Shown here piece by piece: positions 23,648 through 30,716 of a stretch of 38,177 bases of DNA. The stretch covers positions 1-38,177 of the forward strand of contig JAJPIV010000127.1 in NCBI GenBank assembly GCA_021324595.1, read 5' to 3'. The DNA is from Actinomycetota bacterium (GTDB lineage: Bacteria; Actinomycetota; Actinomycetes; Streptosporangiales; Streptosporangiaceae). Made by a program: the position numbers and the translations under genes. How positions within the stretch are numbered: position 1 is the first letter of the stretch; each line of letters starts with the position of its first letter. The notes under the pieces are model-generated. The model searched no databases. It worked only from the letters and a program-made list of their open reading frames with translations, and was not told where the DNA came from.

Positions 23648-24615
23648 ACGCGCCCGCCTGCCCGGCAGCCGATGCCGGCGAGGCAGCCGATCGCGGCCCG
23701 GCTGCCGGCTCCGGCGAGGCGGGCCCGCGCTCCCGCCGGTTCCCCGCCCACCGGCAGGAGCTGCTGCGCGGGCTCGCCGCGGTGGCGCTCAGCCCGCCCC
23801 CCGGCTGCGCGCCCGCCGCGCGCGGCCTGGGCCTGCCCGTCCCCTCGGCGGCCGAGCACACGGCGGTCTTCGTGCTCGGCGCGCCGGCTCACGCCGCGAT
23901 CCACCTCGGCCCCGAGGGCATGCTGGGCGGCGAGGCGCTCGACCGGGTCGCCGGGTTCTGGCGAGTGCTGGGCCTCACGCCGCCGGCGGACGCCGACCAC
24001 CTCGGCGCGCTGCTGCTGCTGCTGGCCGAGCTCGGCGACGCGGTCGCGCGGGCCCGCTCGGACAGGACCGCCCAGGCCCTGCGGCGCGCGCGGTCCGCCC
24101 TCGTCCGCGAGCACCTGTGGTCCTGGGCGCCGGGCTACCTGAGCGCGGTCTCCCGGCTCGACGCGCCGGCGCTCGCCCCGTGGGCGCGGCTCACGCTGGC
24201 CGCGCTGGCCCGGGAGGCCAGGCAGGCCGACCCGGCCCCGGGCCTGCCGCTCGCGCTCCGCTGCGCGCCACCACCGCCCGGGCCGGGCCTCACGCGGGGG
24301 CAGCTGCTCGGCGCGCTGCTGGCCCCGGTCCGGTCCGGGATCGTGCTCACCCCCGGTGACCTGCGCGCGGGTGCGCGCGCTGCCGGGACCGGCTGCCGGG
24401 CGGGTGAGCGGCGCTTCACGCTGGGCGCGATGCTGGACCAGGAGCCCGCAGCCGTGCTCGGCTGGCTGAGCCGGCAGGCCAGCGACTGGTCGGGCCGGCA
24501 CCGGCGGCAGCCAGCGGTACCGGGAGCCGACCCGCGGCGGTGGTGGGCGAGCCGGGCGGCCGCCACCGCGGGCGCGCTGGAGGCGATGCGCGCCCGCTAC
24601 AAGGTCAGCTTGTAG
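23644..24615 (+). CDS. TorD/DmsD-like molybdoenzyme chaperone
   Basis: A 323-residue mainly helical protein starting at GTG 23644, overlapping the stop of the molybdopterin subunit (GTGA). The region from about 60 to 220 matches the TorD/NarJ style (GLGLPVPSAAEHTAVFVLG, DHLGALLLLLAELGDAVARA, ALVREHLWSWAPGYLSAVSRL), in which the RDH-like block 'EHLWSWAP' precedes the hydrophobic helix. Such proteins bind the apo-molybdoenzyme until cofactor insertion. It is long for the family (usually 180-230 residues), with a proline/alanine-rich N-terminal stretch and a C-terminal extension. Its stop codon overlaps the LysR operator candidate. Confidence 0.7.
   Translation: MNAPACPAADAGEAADRGPAAGSGEAGPRSRRFPAHRQELLRGLAAVALSPPPGCAPAARGLGLPVPSAAEHTAVFVLGAPAHAAIHLGPEGMLGGEALDRVAGFWRVLGLTPPADADHLGALLLLLAELGDAVARARSDRTAQALRRARSALVREHLWSWAPGYLSAVSRLDAPALAPWARLTLAALAREARQADPAPGLPLALRCAPPPPGPGLTRGQLLGALLAPVRSGIVLTPGDLRAGARAAGTGCRAGERRFTLGAMLDQEPAAVLGWLSRQASDWSGRHRRQPAVPGADPRRWWASRAAATAGALEAMRARYKVSL
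24598..24614. promoter_or_regulatory. palindromic operator candidate TACAA-N7-TTGTA, lysR start
   Basis: TACAAGGTCAGCTTGTA has perfect 6-bp arms (TACAAG/CTTGTA) around five bases; the site overlaps the torD-like stop and ends 18 bases before the lysR ATG at 24633. A further half-site follows (TTACAG at 24620-24625). It matches the site at 19019-19035 in arms and spacing. LysR proteins commonly repress their own gene through such a site. Confidence 0.65.
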
Positions 24616-24632
24616 CCCCTTACAGTGAGGGC

Positions 24633-25616
24633 ATGCCGCTGTCCCCGCGGGTGCCTGACCTGGCCTCCCTGGAGATCCTGCTGGCCGTGGCCAGGACCGG
24701 GAGCCTCAACGCCGCCGCCCGCCAGGTCGGCATCACGCAGCAGGCTGTCTCCGCGCGGATCCGGTCGGCCGAGGCGCAGGCCGGGGTAGCGCTGGTCGCC
24801 CGGACCTCGCGGGGATCCACGCTCACGCCCGAGGGCCGGGTGGTCGCCGAATGGGCGTCCCGCGTGCTCGCCGCGGTCGGCGAGCTGGACGCCGGGCTCA
24901 CGGCCCTGCGCAACGACCACCACGCGAGGCTGCGGGTGAGCGCCAGCCTGACCATCGCCGAGCAGCTGCTGCCCGGCTGGCTGGTCTCGCTCCAGTCGGC
25001 CGCCCGGCACCGCGGCCAGCGGCCCGCCGAGATCGTGCTCACCGCGGCGAACAGCGAGACGGTCAGCCAGCAGGTCCGAGCCGGCGAGGCGGACCTGGGC
25101 TTCATCGAGGGGCCGACCTGCCCGCCCGGACTGAGCAGCCGGGTCGTCGGCCACGACAGCCTCGTCGTCGTGGTCCGCCCGGATCACCCCTGGGCGCGCC
25201 GGCAGCGATCGCTTCGCCCGCGCGAGCTGGCCGAGACCCCGCTGGTGAGCAGGGAGGAGGGCTCCGGGACGCGGGAGGCGCTGGCCGCCGCCCTGACCGC
25301 GGCGCTGGCCGCCGCGCCCGGCGCGCCGGGCATCGTCCCCGGCCGGAGCCGCCCGCACCCCGCCCGCCTCCACCTGCCGGTCGCGCTGGCGCTGTCCACG
25401 ACCGCCGCGGTGCGGGCTGCCGTCCTGGCCGGGGCGGGGCCGGCCGTGCTCAGCGAGCTGACCGTGGCGGAGGACCTCGCGTCCCGGCGCCTGGTCCGGG
25501 TCCCGGTGGAGGGCGTGAACCTGCGCCGCTCGCTGCGGGCAATCTGGCTCGGCGGGCCGTACCCCCCCGTCGGGGCGGCCCGTGACCTGCTCGCCCACGT
25601 CACCCGCGGGCACTGA
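24633..25616 (+). CDS. LysR-family transcriptional regulator
   Basis: A 327-residue LysR protein. The winged helix is at residues 10-70 (SLEILLAVARTGSLNAAARQVGITQQAVSARIRSAEAQAGVALVART), with a dimer helix to about residue 92 and a periplasmic-binding-like effector domain (VSASLTIAEQLLPGWLVSL, TAANSETVSQQVRAGEADLGFIEGP). The ATG at 24633 has GAGGG close in front. Position at the end of the molybdoenzyme unit and the twin palindromes suggest it controls that unit in response to a small molecule, for example a sulfur compound, which is inferred. The effector domain is of the CbbR/CysB-like general type but I cannot name the ligand. Confidence 0.9.
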   Translation: MPLSPRVPDLASLEILLAVARTGSLNAAARQVGITQQAVSARIRSAEAQAGVALVARTSRGSTLTPEGRVVAEWASRVLAAVGELDAGLTALRNDHHARLRVSASLTIAEQLLPGWLVSLQSAARHRGQRPAEIVLTAANSETVSQQVRAGEADLGFIEGPTCPPGLSSRVVGHDSLVVVVRPDHPWARRQRSLRPRELAETPLVSREEGSGTREALAAALTAALAAAPGAPGIVPGRSRPHPARLHLPVALALSTTAAVRAAVLAGAGPAVLSELTVAEDLASRRLVRVPVEGVNLRRSLRAIWLGGPYPPVGAARDLLAHVTRGH

Positions 25617-25967
25617 CGGTCCGGGCCGCCCGGATCAGGACGGGTCGGCGGGTCGCCGCTGCCGCCTGCCCGCGGCGGGAACGCCACGCCCCGGGCGGCG
25701 CCCTCGGCGGCGAGGCCTGCGGGCGCGGCCCTCCGCCGACCAGCCCATGAGGCTTCATGCGTGAGGTCCTGCCATTCACGCCATGATCGTCCGTCTTGGG
25801 CGGGCCGGCGGCGGCCGGAACGCACCCGGGCGGCCGCGCATGGACGTGGTGCCACGCCAGATACGATGGACAGGCGGGCGCCGGAAGCAGGCCGGCGCGG
25901 CGTGCCCCGGGTCCGTGGGCACCCGGCCGGGGAACGCCGGGACAGGCCGCCGCGACGAGGGGGCCAG
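25617..25967. other. 351-bp stretch without a supported gene; inverted repeats and a possible promoter
   Basis: No convincing frame was found. Two nested inverted repeats lie at 25746-25759 (CATGA-ggct-TCATG) and 25759-25781 (GCGTGA-N11-TCACGC), in a slightly AT-richer patch after the lysR stop; they may act as terminator or operator. A TACGAT hexamer at 25862-25867 fits a -10 box for the doubtful gene at 25968, without a clear -35. Confidence 0.4.
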
Positions 25968-26402
25968 ATGGACACCGGACGCAGGCAGGCCGCGCTCGCC
26001 CGGGCACGGCAGCTGCTCGGACAGCCGGGCGCGGATCCCGGCGACGTGCTCGCCAGGCTCTGGGACGAGGCGCATGAACAGGGCCGGCTTGATGCCCTCG
26101 AGGAGCTGCAGGACCGGTTCTGCGTCTGCACGAAGTTACGGCTCGGGCGCTCCCAGGCGGGTGGCGTGACCCGCCGCCCGCCGGTGAGGCCGGCGACCGC
26201 GGGCGTCCCTCCCGGCGCACTGGCCCCCCCCCGGGTATGCTGGTCACGCGAGCACGCGCGGCTCGGTGAGCCCCAGAACGGTCGCCGCGAATCCGCCAGC
26301 CGCGCGGGCACCCGGGATCACCAGCGCCCGGGGCATGTCGTCGTCACGCGAGCACCGCCGGTGAGCGCAGTTCCCTCACGAGGACGATCAAGATCGTCAT
26401 GA
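25968..26402 (+). CDS. doubtful small hypothetical protein
   Basis: A 144-codon frame starting at ATG 25968 with GAGGGGG about six bases upstream. The first 60 residues look protein-like and helical (ARARQLLGQPGADPGDVLARLWDEAHEQGRLDALEELQDRFCVCTKLRLGRS), with CVC near position 50. The rest is low-complexity, crosses a run of nine C, and the stop overlaps the serC ATG (ATGA). Possibly a shorter gene broken by a frameshift near 26150-26235. No family recognised. Confidence 0.3.
   Translation: MDTGRRQAALARARQLLGQPGADPGDVLARLWDEAHEQGRLDALEELQDRFCVCTKLRLGRSQAGGVTRRPPVRPATAGVPPGALAPPRVCWSREHARLGEPQNGRRESASRAGTRDHQRPGHVVVTRAPPVSAVPSRGRSRSS
26243..26355. repeat. 13-bp direct repeat exactly 100 bp apart upstream of serC
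   Basis: GTCACGCGAGCAC occurs at 26243-26255 and 26343-26355. Each copy is followed a few bases later by GGTGAGC (26265-26271 and 26360-26366). The spacing of exactly 100 bases and the shared follower suggest a duplicated site, perhaps a regulator of the serine genes. Confidence 0.55.
26383..26398. promoter_or_regulatory. serC: perfect 7-bp inverted repeat directly before the serC start
   Basis: GACGATC-AA-GATCGTC abuts the ATG at 26399, leaving no room for a normal Shine-Dalgarno; a GAGG lies further upstream at 26379-26382. It could be an operator, or a hairpin that regulates serC translation. Confidence 0.45.
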
Positions 26403-27511
26403 CAGAACTGACAGAACCCATAAGACCTACAAATTCCAGGATCTTCAACTTCAGCGCCGGCCCCGCCATGCTGCCGGAGGCCGTGATCGAGCGCGCGCGG
26501 CAGGACCTGCCCGACTGGCATGGCCGCGGCATGAGCGTGATGGAGATGAGCCACCGCGGCGCGGACTTCGCCTCGATTGCCGAGAGCGCCGAGGCGAGCC
26601 TGCGCGAGCTGATGGCGATCCCCGGCCATTACCGGGTGCTGTTCCTGCAGGGCGGCGCCACCGGCCAGTTCGCGGCGGTGCCGATGAACCTCGCCGAGCG
26701 GCCCGGAGCGGCGGACTACGTGATCACCGGGATGTGGGGCGAGCGCGCGCACGCCGAGGGGAGCAAGTACCTGGAGCGCGCCCACGTCGCCGCCAGGACC
26801 GACCCGCACACGCACGTGCCCCCGCAGGCCGACTGGGACCTGACGAGGGACGCGCGGTACGTCCACGTCACGCTGAACGAGACCATCAACGGCGTCGCGT
26901 TCGACAAGCTGCCCGACACCGGGGACGTGCCGCTGGTCGCCGACGCCAGCTCGATCATCCTGGGCGAGCCGATCGATGTGAGCCGGTTCGGCGTGCTCTA
27001 CGCGGGCGCGCAGAAGAACATCGGGCCCGCCGGGCTGACCGTCGTCATCGTGCGCGAGGACCTGCTCGGCCGGGCCAGGCCGGCCACGCCGCAGGTCTGG
27101 GACTGGACGCGGATGGCGAAGGCCGGCTCGATGCTGAACACGCCCCCGACCTACGCCTGGTACGTCGCCGGGCTGGTCTTCTCCTGGCTCAAGGAGCAGG
27201 GCGGGGTCCCGGCGATCGCCGAGGTGAACCGGCGCAAGGCCGCCAGGCTCTACGCCGCGATCGACGAATCGGGCCTGTACGCCAACCCGGTCGCCCCGGC
27301 CAACCGGTCGCTGATGAACGTGCCGTTCACCCTGGCCAGGCCGGAGCTGGAGGTCACCTTCCTCGCCGAGGCGAGGGCCGCCGGCCTGATGAACCTGGAG
27401 GGGCACCGCAGCGTCGGCGCGATGCGGGCGAGCATCTACAACGCCATGCCGGAGGCCGGCGTCGACGCGCTCGTCGCGTTCATGAAGGAGTTCGAGGCCG
27501 CTCATGGCTAA
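26399..27511 (+). CDS. serC: phosphoserine aminotransferase
   Basis: A 370-residue class V aminotransferase making 3-phosphoserine from 3-phosphohydroxypyruvate and glutamate. The N terminus RIFNFSAGPAMLPEAVIERA, the block MSVMEMSHRGADF, QGGATGQFAAVPMNL and the PLP lysine in YAGAQKNIGPAGLTVVIVRED are SerC-specific, as is the end block MNLEGHRSVGAMRASIYNAMPEAGV. It is the cytoplasmic second step of serine synthesis. Its stop overlaps the serA start by eight bases. Start is fixed by the SerC N terminus. Serine supply may also serve cysteine and sulfur assimilation. Confidence 0.95.
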   Translation: MTELTEPIRPTNSRIFNFSAGPAMLPEAVIERARQDLPDWHGRGMSVMEMSHRGADFASIAESAEASLRELMAIPGHYRVLFLQGGATGQFAAVPMNLAERPGAADYVITGMWGERAHAEGSKYLERAHVAARTDPHTHVPPQADWDLTRDARYVHVTLNETINGVAFDKLPDTGDVPLVADASSIILGEPIDVSRFGVLYAGAQKNIGPAGLTVVIVREDLLGRARPATPQVWDWTRMAKAGSMLNTPPTYAWYVAGLVFSWLKEQGGVPAIAEVNRRKAARLYAAIDESGLYANPVAPANRSLMNVPFTLARPELEVTFLAEARAAGLMNLEGHRSVGAMRASIYNAMPEAGVDALVAFMKEFEAAHG

Positions 27512-28676
27512 GTTCACGATCAGGACGTACGACGCGATCTCGCCGGCCGGGCTGCGGCGGTTCAGCCCCGACTACACGGTCTCGGCCGGGGCCGAGCAGC
27601 CGGACGCCATCCTGCTCCGCTCCCACAACCTGCACCGGGAGCTCATCGATGAGAGCGTGCTGGCGGTCGGCCGGGCCGGCGCCGGGGTCAACAACATCCC
27701 GGTGGCCGAGCTCGCCGCCCGCGGCGTGGTGGTGTTCAACGCCCCCGGCGCGAACGCGAACTCGGTCAAGGAGCTGGTCCTCGCGGGCCTGCTGCTGGCG
27801 GCGAGGAACCTGCCCGCGGCCCTCGCCTACGCCAAGGCCCTGCCCGTGCAGGACATGAAGCAGGCGGTCGAGCGCGGCAAGAAGCGCTTTGCCGGGCACG
27901 AGCTGGCCGGCACGACCCTGGGAGTGATCGGGCTCGGCGCGATCGGCCACCGGGTGGCCAACGCCGCCGTCGGGCTGGGGATGCGGGTGCTGGGCTACGA
28001 CCCGGCGATCAGCGCTTCGCACGCCGCGGACCTGTCCCCGCAGGTGCAGCGGCCGGACAACCTGGACCGGCTGCTCGCCGAGTCCGACTACGTGACGCTG
28101 CACGTGCCACTGACGGAGCAGACCAGAGGGCTCATCGACCAGCGGCGCATCGGCCTGCTGCGGCCCGGGGCGGTGCTGCTGAACTTCGCCCGCGACGAGC
28201 TGGTGGACGAGGAGGCGCTGGTGGCCGCGCTCGACGCGGGGGCGCCGCGGGGGTACGTCACCGACTTCCCCAACCCCCTGGTCTACGCCCACGACAAGGT
28301 GATCGTGCTGCCGCACCTCGGGGCGAGCACCAGCAGCGCCGAGGAGAACTGCGCCATCATGATCGCTGACCAGCTCCAGGACTTCCTGGAGAACGGGAAC
28401 ATCCGGTTCTCGGTGAACTATCCGGCGGTCTCCCTGCCCCGCCGCGGCTACCTGAGGCTGACCCTGGCCCACCGGAACACCCCCGGGGTGATCGCGCGGT
28501 TCTCCGAGGTGATCAGCGGCGCGGGCATCAACATCGTTGAGCTGGGGAATGACAGCCGAGGCGAGTACGCCTACTCGATCATGGAGCTGGAGACCGGCAG
28601 CCTGCCCGGCCACGTCATCGCCGATCTCGAGGCGATGCCGCAGGTGCTGCGGCTGCGCATCCTCGCCGCGCCCTGA
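27504..28676 (+). CDS. serA: D-3-phosphoglycerate dehydrogenase
   Basis: A 390-residue short-form SerA, NAD-dependent oxidation of 3-phosphoglycerate. NAD-binding motif TLGVIGLGAIGHRVAN, catalytic arginine in LLNFARDELVDEEAL, and histidine in VIVLPHLGASTSSAEENCA are visible. The C terminus holds an ACT domain (NTPGVIARFSEVISGAGINIVEL), the usual site of serine feedback. ATG at 27504 overlaps serC by eight bases, so the pair is coupled. Gene order serC-serA is common in some bacteria. Confidence 0.94.
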   Translation: MAKFTIRTYDAISPAGLRRFSPDYTVSAGAEQPDAILLRSHNLHRELIDESVLAVGRAGAGVNNIPVAELAARGVVVFNAPGANANSVKELVLAGLLLAARNLPAALAYAKALPVQDMKQAVERGKKRFAGHELAGTTLGVIGLGAIGHRVANAAVGLGMRVLGYDPAISASHAADLSPQVQRPDNLDRLLAESDYVTLHVPLTEQTRGLIDQRRIGLLRPGAVLLNFARDELVDEEALVAALDAGAPRGYVTDFPNPLVYAHDKVIVLPHLGASTSSAEENCAIMIADQLQDFLENGNIRFSVNYPAVSLPRRGYLRLTLAHRNTPGVIARFSEVISGAGINIVELGNDSRGEYAYSIMELETGSLPGHVIADLEAMPQVLRLRILAAP

Positions 28677-28721
28677 CCCGCTGGCCGGGTCCCGGCACGG
28701 CGCGGCGTGAGGAGGCGGGCG

Positions 28722-30140
28722 ATGCGCGTCGTCCAGGAGACCCCGTACCGGTTCGTGATCCCGCGCGAGGGCCAGATGCGCGTTCCCGGGGTGATCTACG
28801 CGACGGCGGCGCTCATCGGCGACCCGGAGCACGAGCACGCGCTCCGGCAGGTGGCCAACGTCGCCACGCTCCCCGGCATCGTGGGGGCGTCCTACGCCAT
28901 GCCGGACATCCACTGGGGCTACGGGTTCCCGATCGGCGGCGTGGCGGCCACCGAGGCCGACGGCGAGGGCGTGGTCTCCCCCGGCGGGGTCGGCTTCGAC
29001 ATCTCCTGCGGTGTCCGCCTGCTCGCCTCCGGCCTGGACGCGGCCGGCCTGCGGCCGCTCCGCGGCCGGCTCATGGACGAGCTGGCGGCGGCGACCCCTC
29101 GCGGGCCGGGCCGCGGCGCGGTGTGGGAGCTCCGCGACCGCGGCGAGCTCGAGGCGATCCTGCGCGATGGCGCTCGCCACGCGGTGCGAGCCGGGCATGG
29201 CACCGAGCGGGACCTGCTGCGCTGCGAGGACTACGGGGCGGTCGGCGATGCCGACCCACGGCAGGTGAGCGACCGGGCCGTGCAGCGCGGCCTGCACCAG
29301 GTCGGCAGCCTCGGCTCGGGGAACCACTTCCTGGAGGTCCAGGTCGTGGAGAGGGTCACCGATGCCGTCGCGGCCAGGGCCTTCGGCGTTGAGCGCGGCC
29401 AGGTCTGCGTGATGATCCACTGTGGCAGCCGCGGCCTCGGCCACCAGATCTGCACCGACCACGTGCGGGCGATGGAGCAGGTGATGCCCCGGTACCAGAT
29501 CACGGTCCCGGACCGCCAGCTCGCCTGCGCGCCGGCCAGCTCCCCGGAGGGACGCGCCTACCTGGGCGCGATGGCCGCCGCCGCGAACTACGGGCGCGCT
29601 AACCGGCAGCTGCTCGCCCACACGGCCAGGGGCGTCTTCGCCCGCGTCTGCGGTACCGGCCTGGACCTGGTCTACGACGTGTCGCACAACCTCGCCAAGA
29701 TCGAGGAGCATGACGTGGGCGGGCGCCGGGCCAGGCTGTGCGTGCACCGGAAGGGCGCCACCCGGGCGCTGCCGCCCGGCCACGCCGACCTGCCCGGGGA
29801 CCTGCGCGACAGCGGGCAGCCCGTGCTGATACCTGGCTCGATGGGGACCGCGTCGTACGTGCTGGCCGGCGTCCCCGGGGGCGGGGCATTTTACTCCACC
29901 TGCCACGGCGCCGGGCGGGTGATGAGCCGCCACGAGTCTGCCCGGTCGGTCGCCGCCCCGGCGCTGCGCCGCAAGCTGGAGGAGGCGGGCATCGCCGTGC
30001 GCGGCGCGTCCGCCCGGGGCCTGGCGGAGGAGGCGCCCGAGGCGTACAAGGACGTGGACGAGGTGGTCGCCGCCGCCGAGGGCGCGGGCTTGTGCCGGGT
30101 GATCGCGCGGCTGGTGCCCGTGGGCGTCATCAAGGGCTGA
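28722..30140 (+). CDS. rtcB: RNA-splicing ligase RtcB
   Basis: A 472-residue RtcB that joins 2',3'-cyclic phosphate or 3'-phosphate ends to 5'-OH RNA using GTP and Mn. Metal-binding motifs are visible: [34 protein letters not shown] and YDVSHNLAK; the GMP-accepting histidine is in [16 protein letters not shown], and the C terminus ends with the typical [12 protein letters not shown]-like segment. ATG at 28722 has GAGGAGG six bases upstream; a GTG at 28707 gives five more residues. It is convergent with the archease gene, its known activator. Likely tRNA or rRNA repair. Confidence 0.93.
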   Translation: MRVVQETPYRFVIPREGQMRVPGVIYATAALIGDPEHEHALRQVANVATLPGIVGASYAMPDIHWGYGFPIGGVAATEADGEGVVSPGGVGFDISCGVRLLASGLDAAGLRPLRGRLMDELAAATPRGPGRGAVWELRDRGELEAILRDGARHAVRAGHGTERDLLRCEDYGAVGDADPRQVSDRAVQRGLHQVGSLGSGNHFLEVQVVERVTDAVAARAFGVERGQVCVMIHCGSRGLGHQICTDHVRAMEQVMPRYQITVPDRQLACAPASSPEGRAYLGAMAAAANYGRANRQLLAHTARGVFARVCGTGLDLVYDVSHNLAKIEEHDVGGRRARLCVHRKGATRALPPGHADLPGDLRDSGQPVLIPGSMGTASYVLAGVPGGGAFYSTCHGAGRVMSRHESARSVAAPALRRKLEEAGIAVRGASARGLAEEAPEAYKDVDEVVAAAEGAGLCRVIARLVPVGVIKG

Positions 30141-30157
30141 CCGTCCGGGCCGGTCAG
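30137..30157. terminator. hairpin holding both stop codons of rtcB and archease
   Basis: CTGACCG (30137-30143) and CGGTCAG (30151-30157) pair perfectly around seven bases. The rtcB TGA and archease TGA each lie in one arm, so the two convergent genes share this short hairpin as a possible bidirectional terminator. No T-tract follows. Confidence 0.45.
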
Positions 30158-30600
30158 ACGTCGATGGTGGCGGATGCCAGCCAGCGGCCGCTCTCGTCCG
30201 GCGCGCAGCGGATCTCGTGCAGCGAGACCGCCTTCGGCCCGGCCCCGGTGACGGTGACCGAGCCAAGCGGGACGAGGCCGAGCTCAAGCTCGACGGCGCC
30301 GCCGGCGAGTGCGCTCACGCTGACCACGGCCGGGACCTCGCCATCGGCGTCCAGCCGGAAGATGACCTCCTCCAGGGCGGCGGCGAGCAGGTCGGCGTCC
30401 GCGGTCGGCCCGCCTGCGGCCAGCCGCCTCCGGGCGGCGCGCACCGGGCGCGACGGTCCGGTCTCGGCGAAGCTTGCGACCAGCGCCCGGACGGCCTGCG
30501 CGAGGCACTCCTCGCGGCTCGGCGCCCACGCCTCGATGCGCAGGTCGGCCGTGTGCGGCGCGAGGCGGTACCCCGAGTCCCCGGGGCCGCCGCTCACCAC
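30154..30600 (-). CDS. archease-family protein
   Basis: A 148-residue archease. YRLAPHTADLRIEAWAPSREECLAQAVRALVASFAE at the start is the family signature including the acidic metal-binding residue in HTADL, and the C-terminal SLHEIRCAPDESGRWLASATIDV is the rest. It activates RtcB by promoting guanylation. It lies convergent with rtcB at a 13-bp gap. The gene is probably expressed from its own promoter near 30657. Confidence 0.88.
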   Translation of the reverse strand: MVSGGPGDSGYRLAPHTADLRIEAWAPSREECLAQAVRALVASFAETGPSRPVRAARRRLAAGGPTADADLLAAALEEVIFRLDADGEVPAVVSVSALAGGAVELELGLVPLGSVTVTGAGPKAVSLHEIRCAPDESGRWLASATIDV

Positions 30601-30656
30601 CGCACCGTCCCGGTCACCCGGGCGCGCCGGGCCGTCACGGGACCAGCCGTCACGGG

Positions 30657-30662
30657 ATCATA
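30657..30662 (-). promoter_or_regulatory. -10-like TATGAT upstream of archease
   Basis: On the minus strand TATGAT lies about 57 bases before the archease start. No convincing -35 at 17 bases. A direct repeat CCGTCACGGGA occurs twice between it and the start. Confidence 0.35.
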
Positions 30663-30716
30663 GCCTGACAGGTCCGGCGCATGATCGCGACGGATTCGGC
30701 GTGATCGCGTGCCGGT

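Noticed and set aside
27480-30287. 935-residue minus-strand frame opposite serA and rtcB
   Set aside because: No motif is seen; both genes on the + strand are unambiguous.
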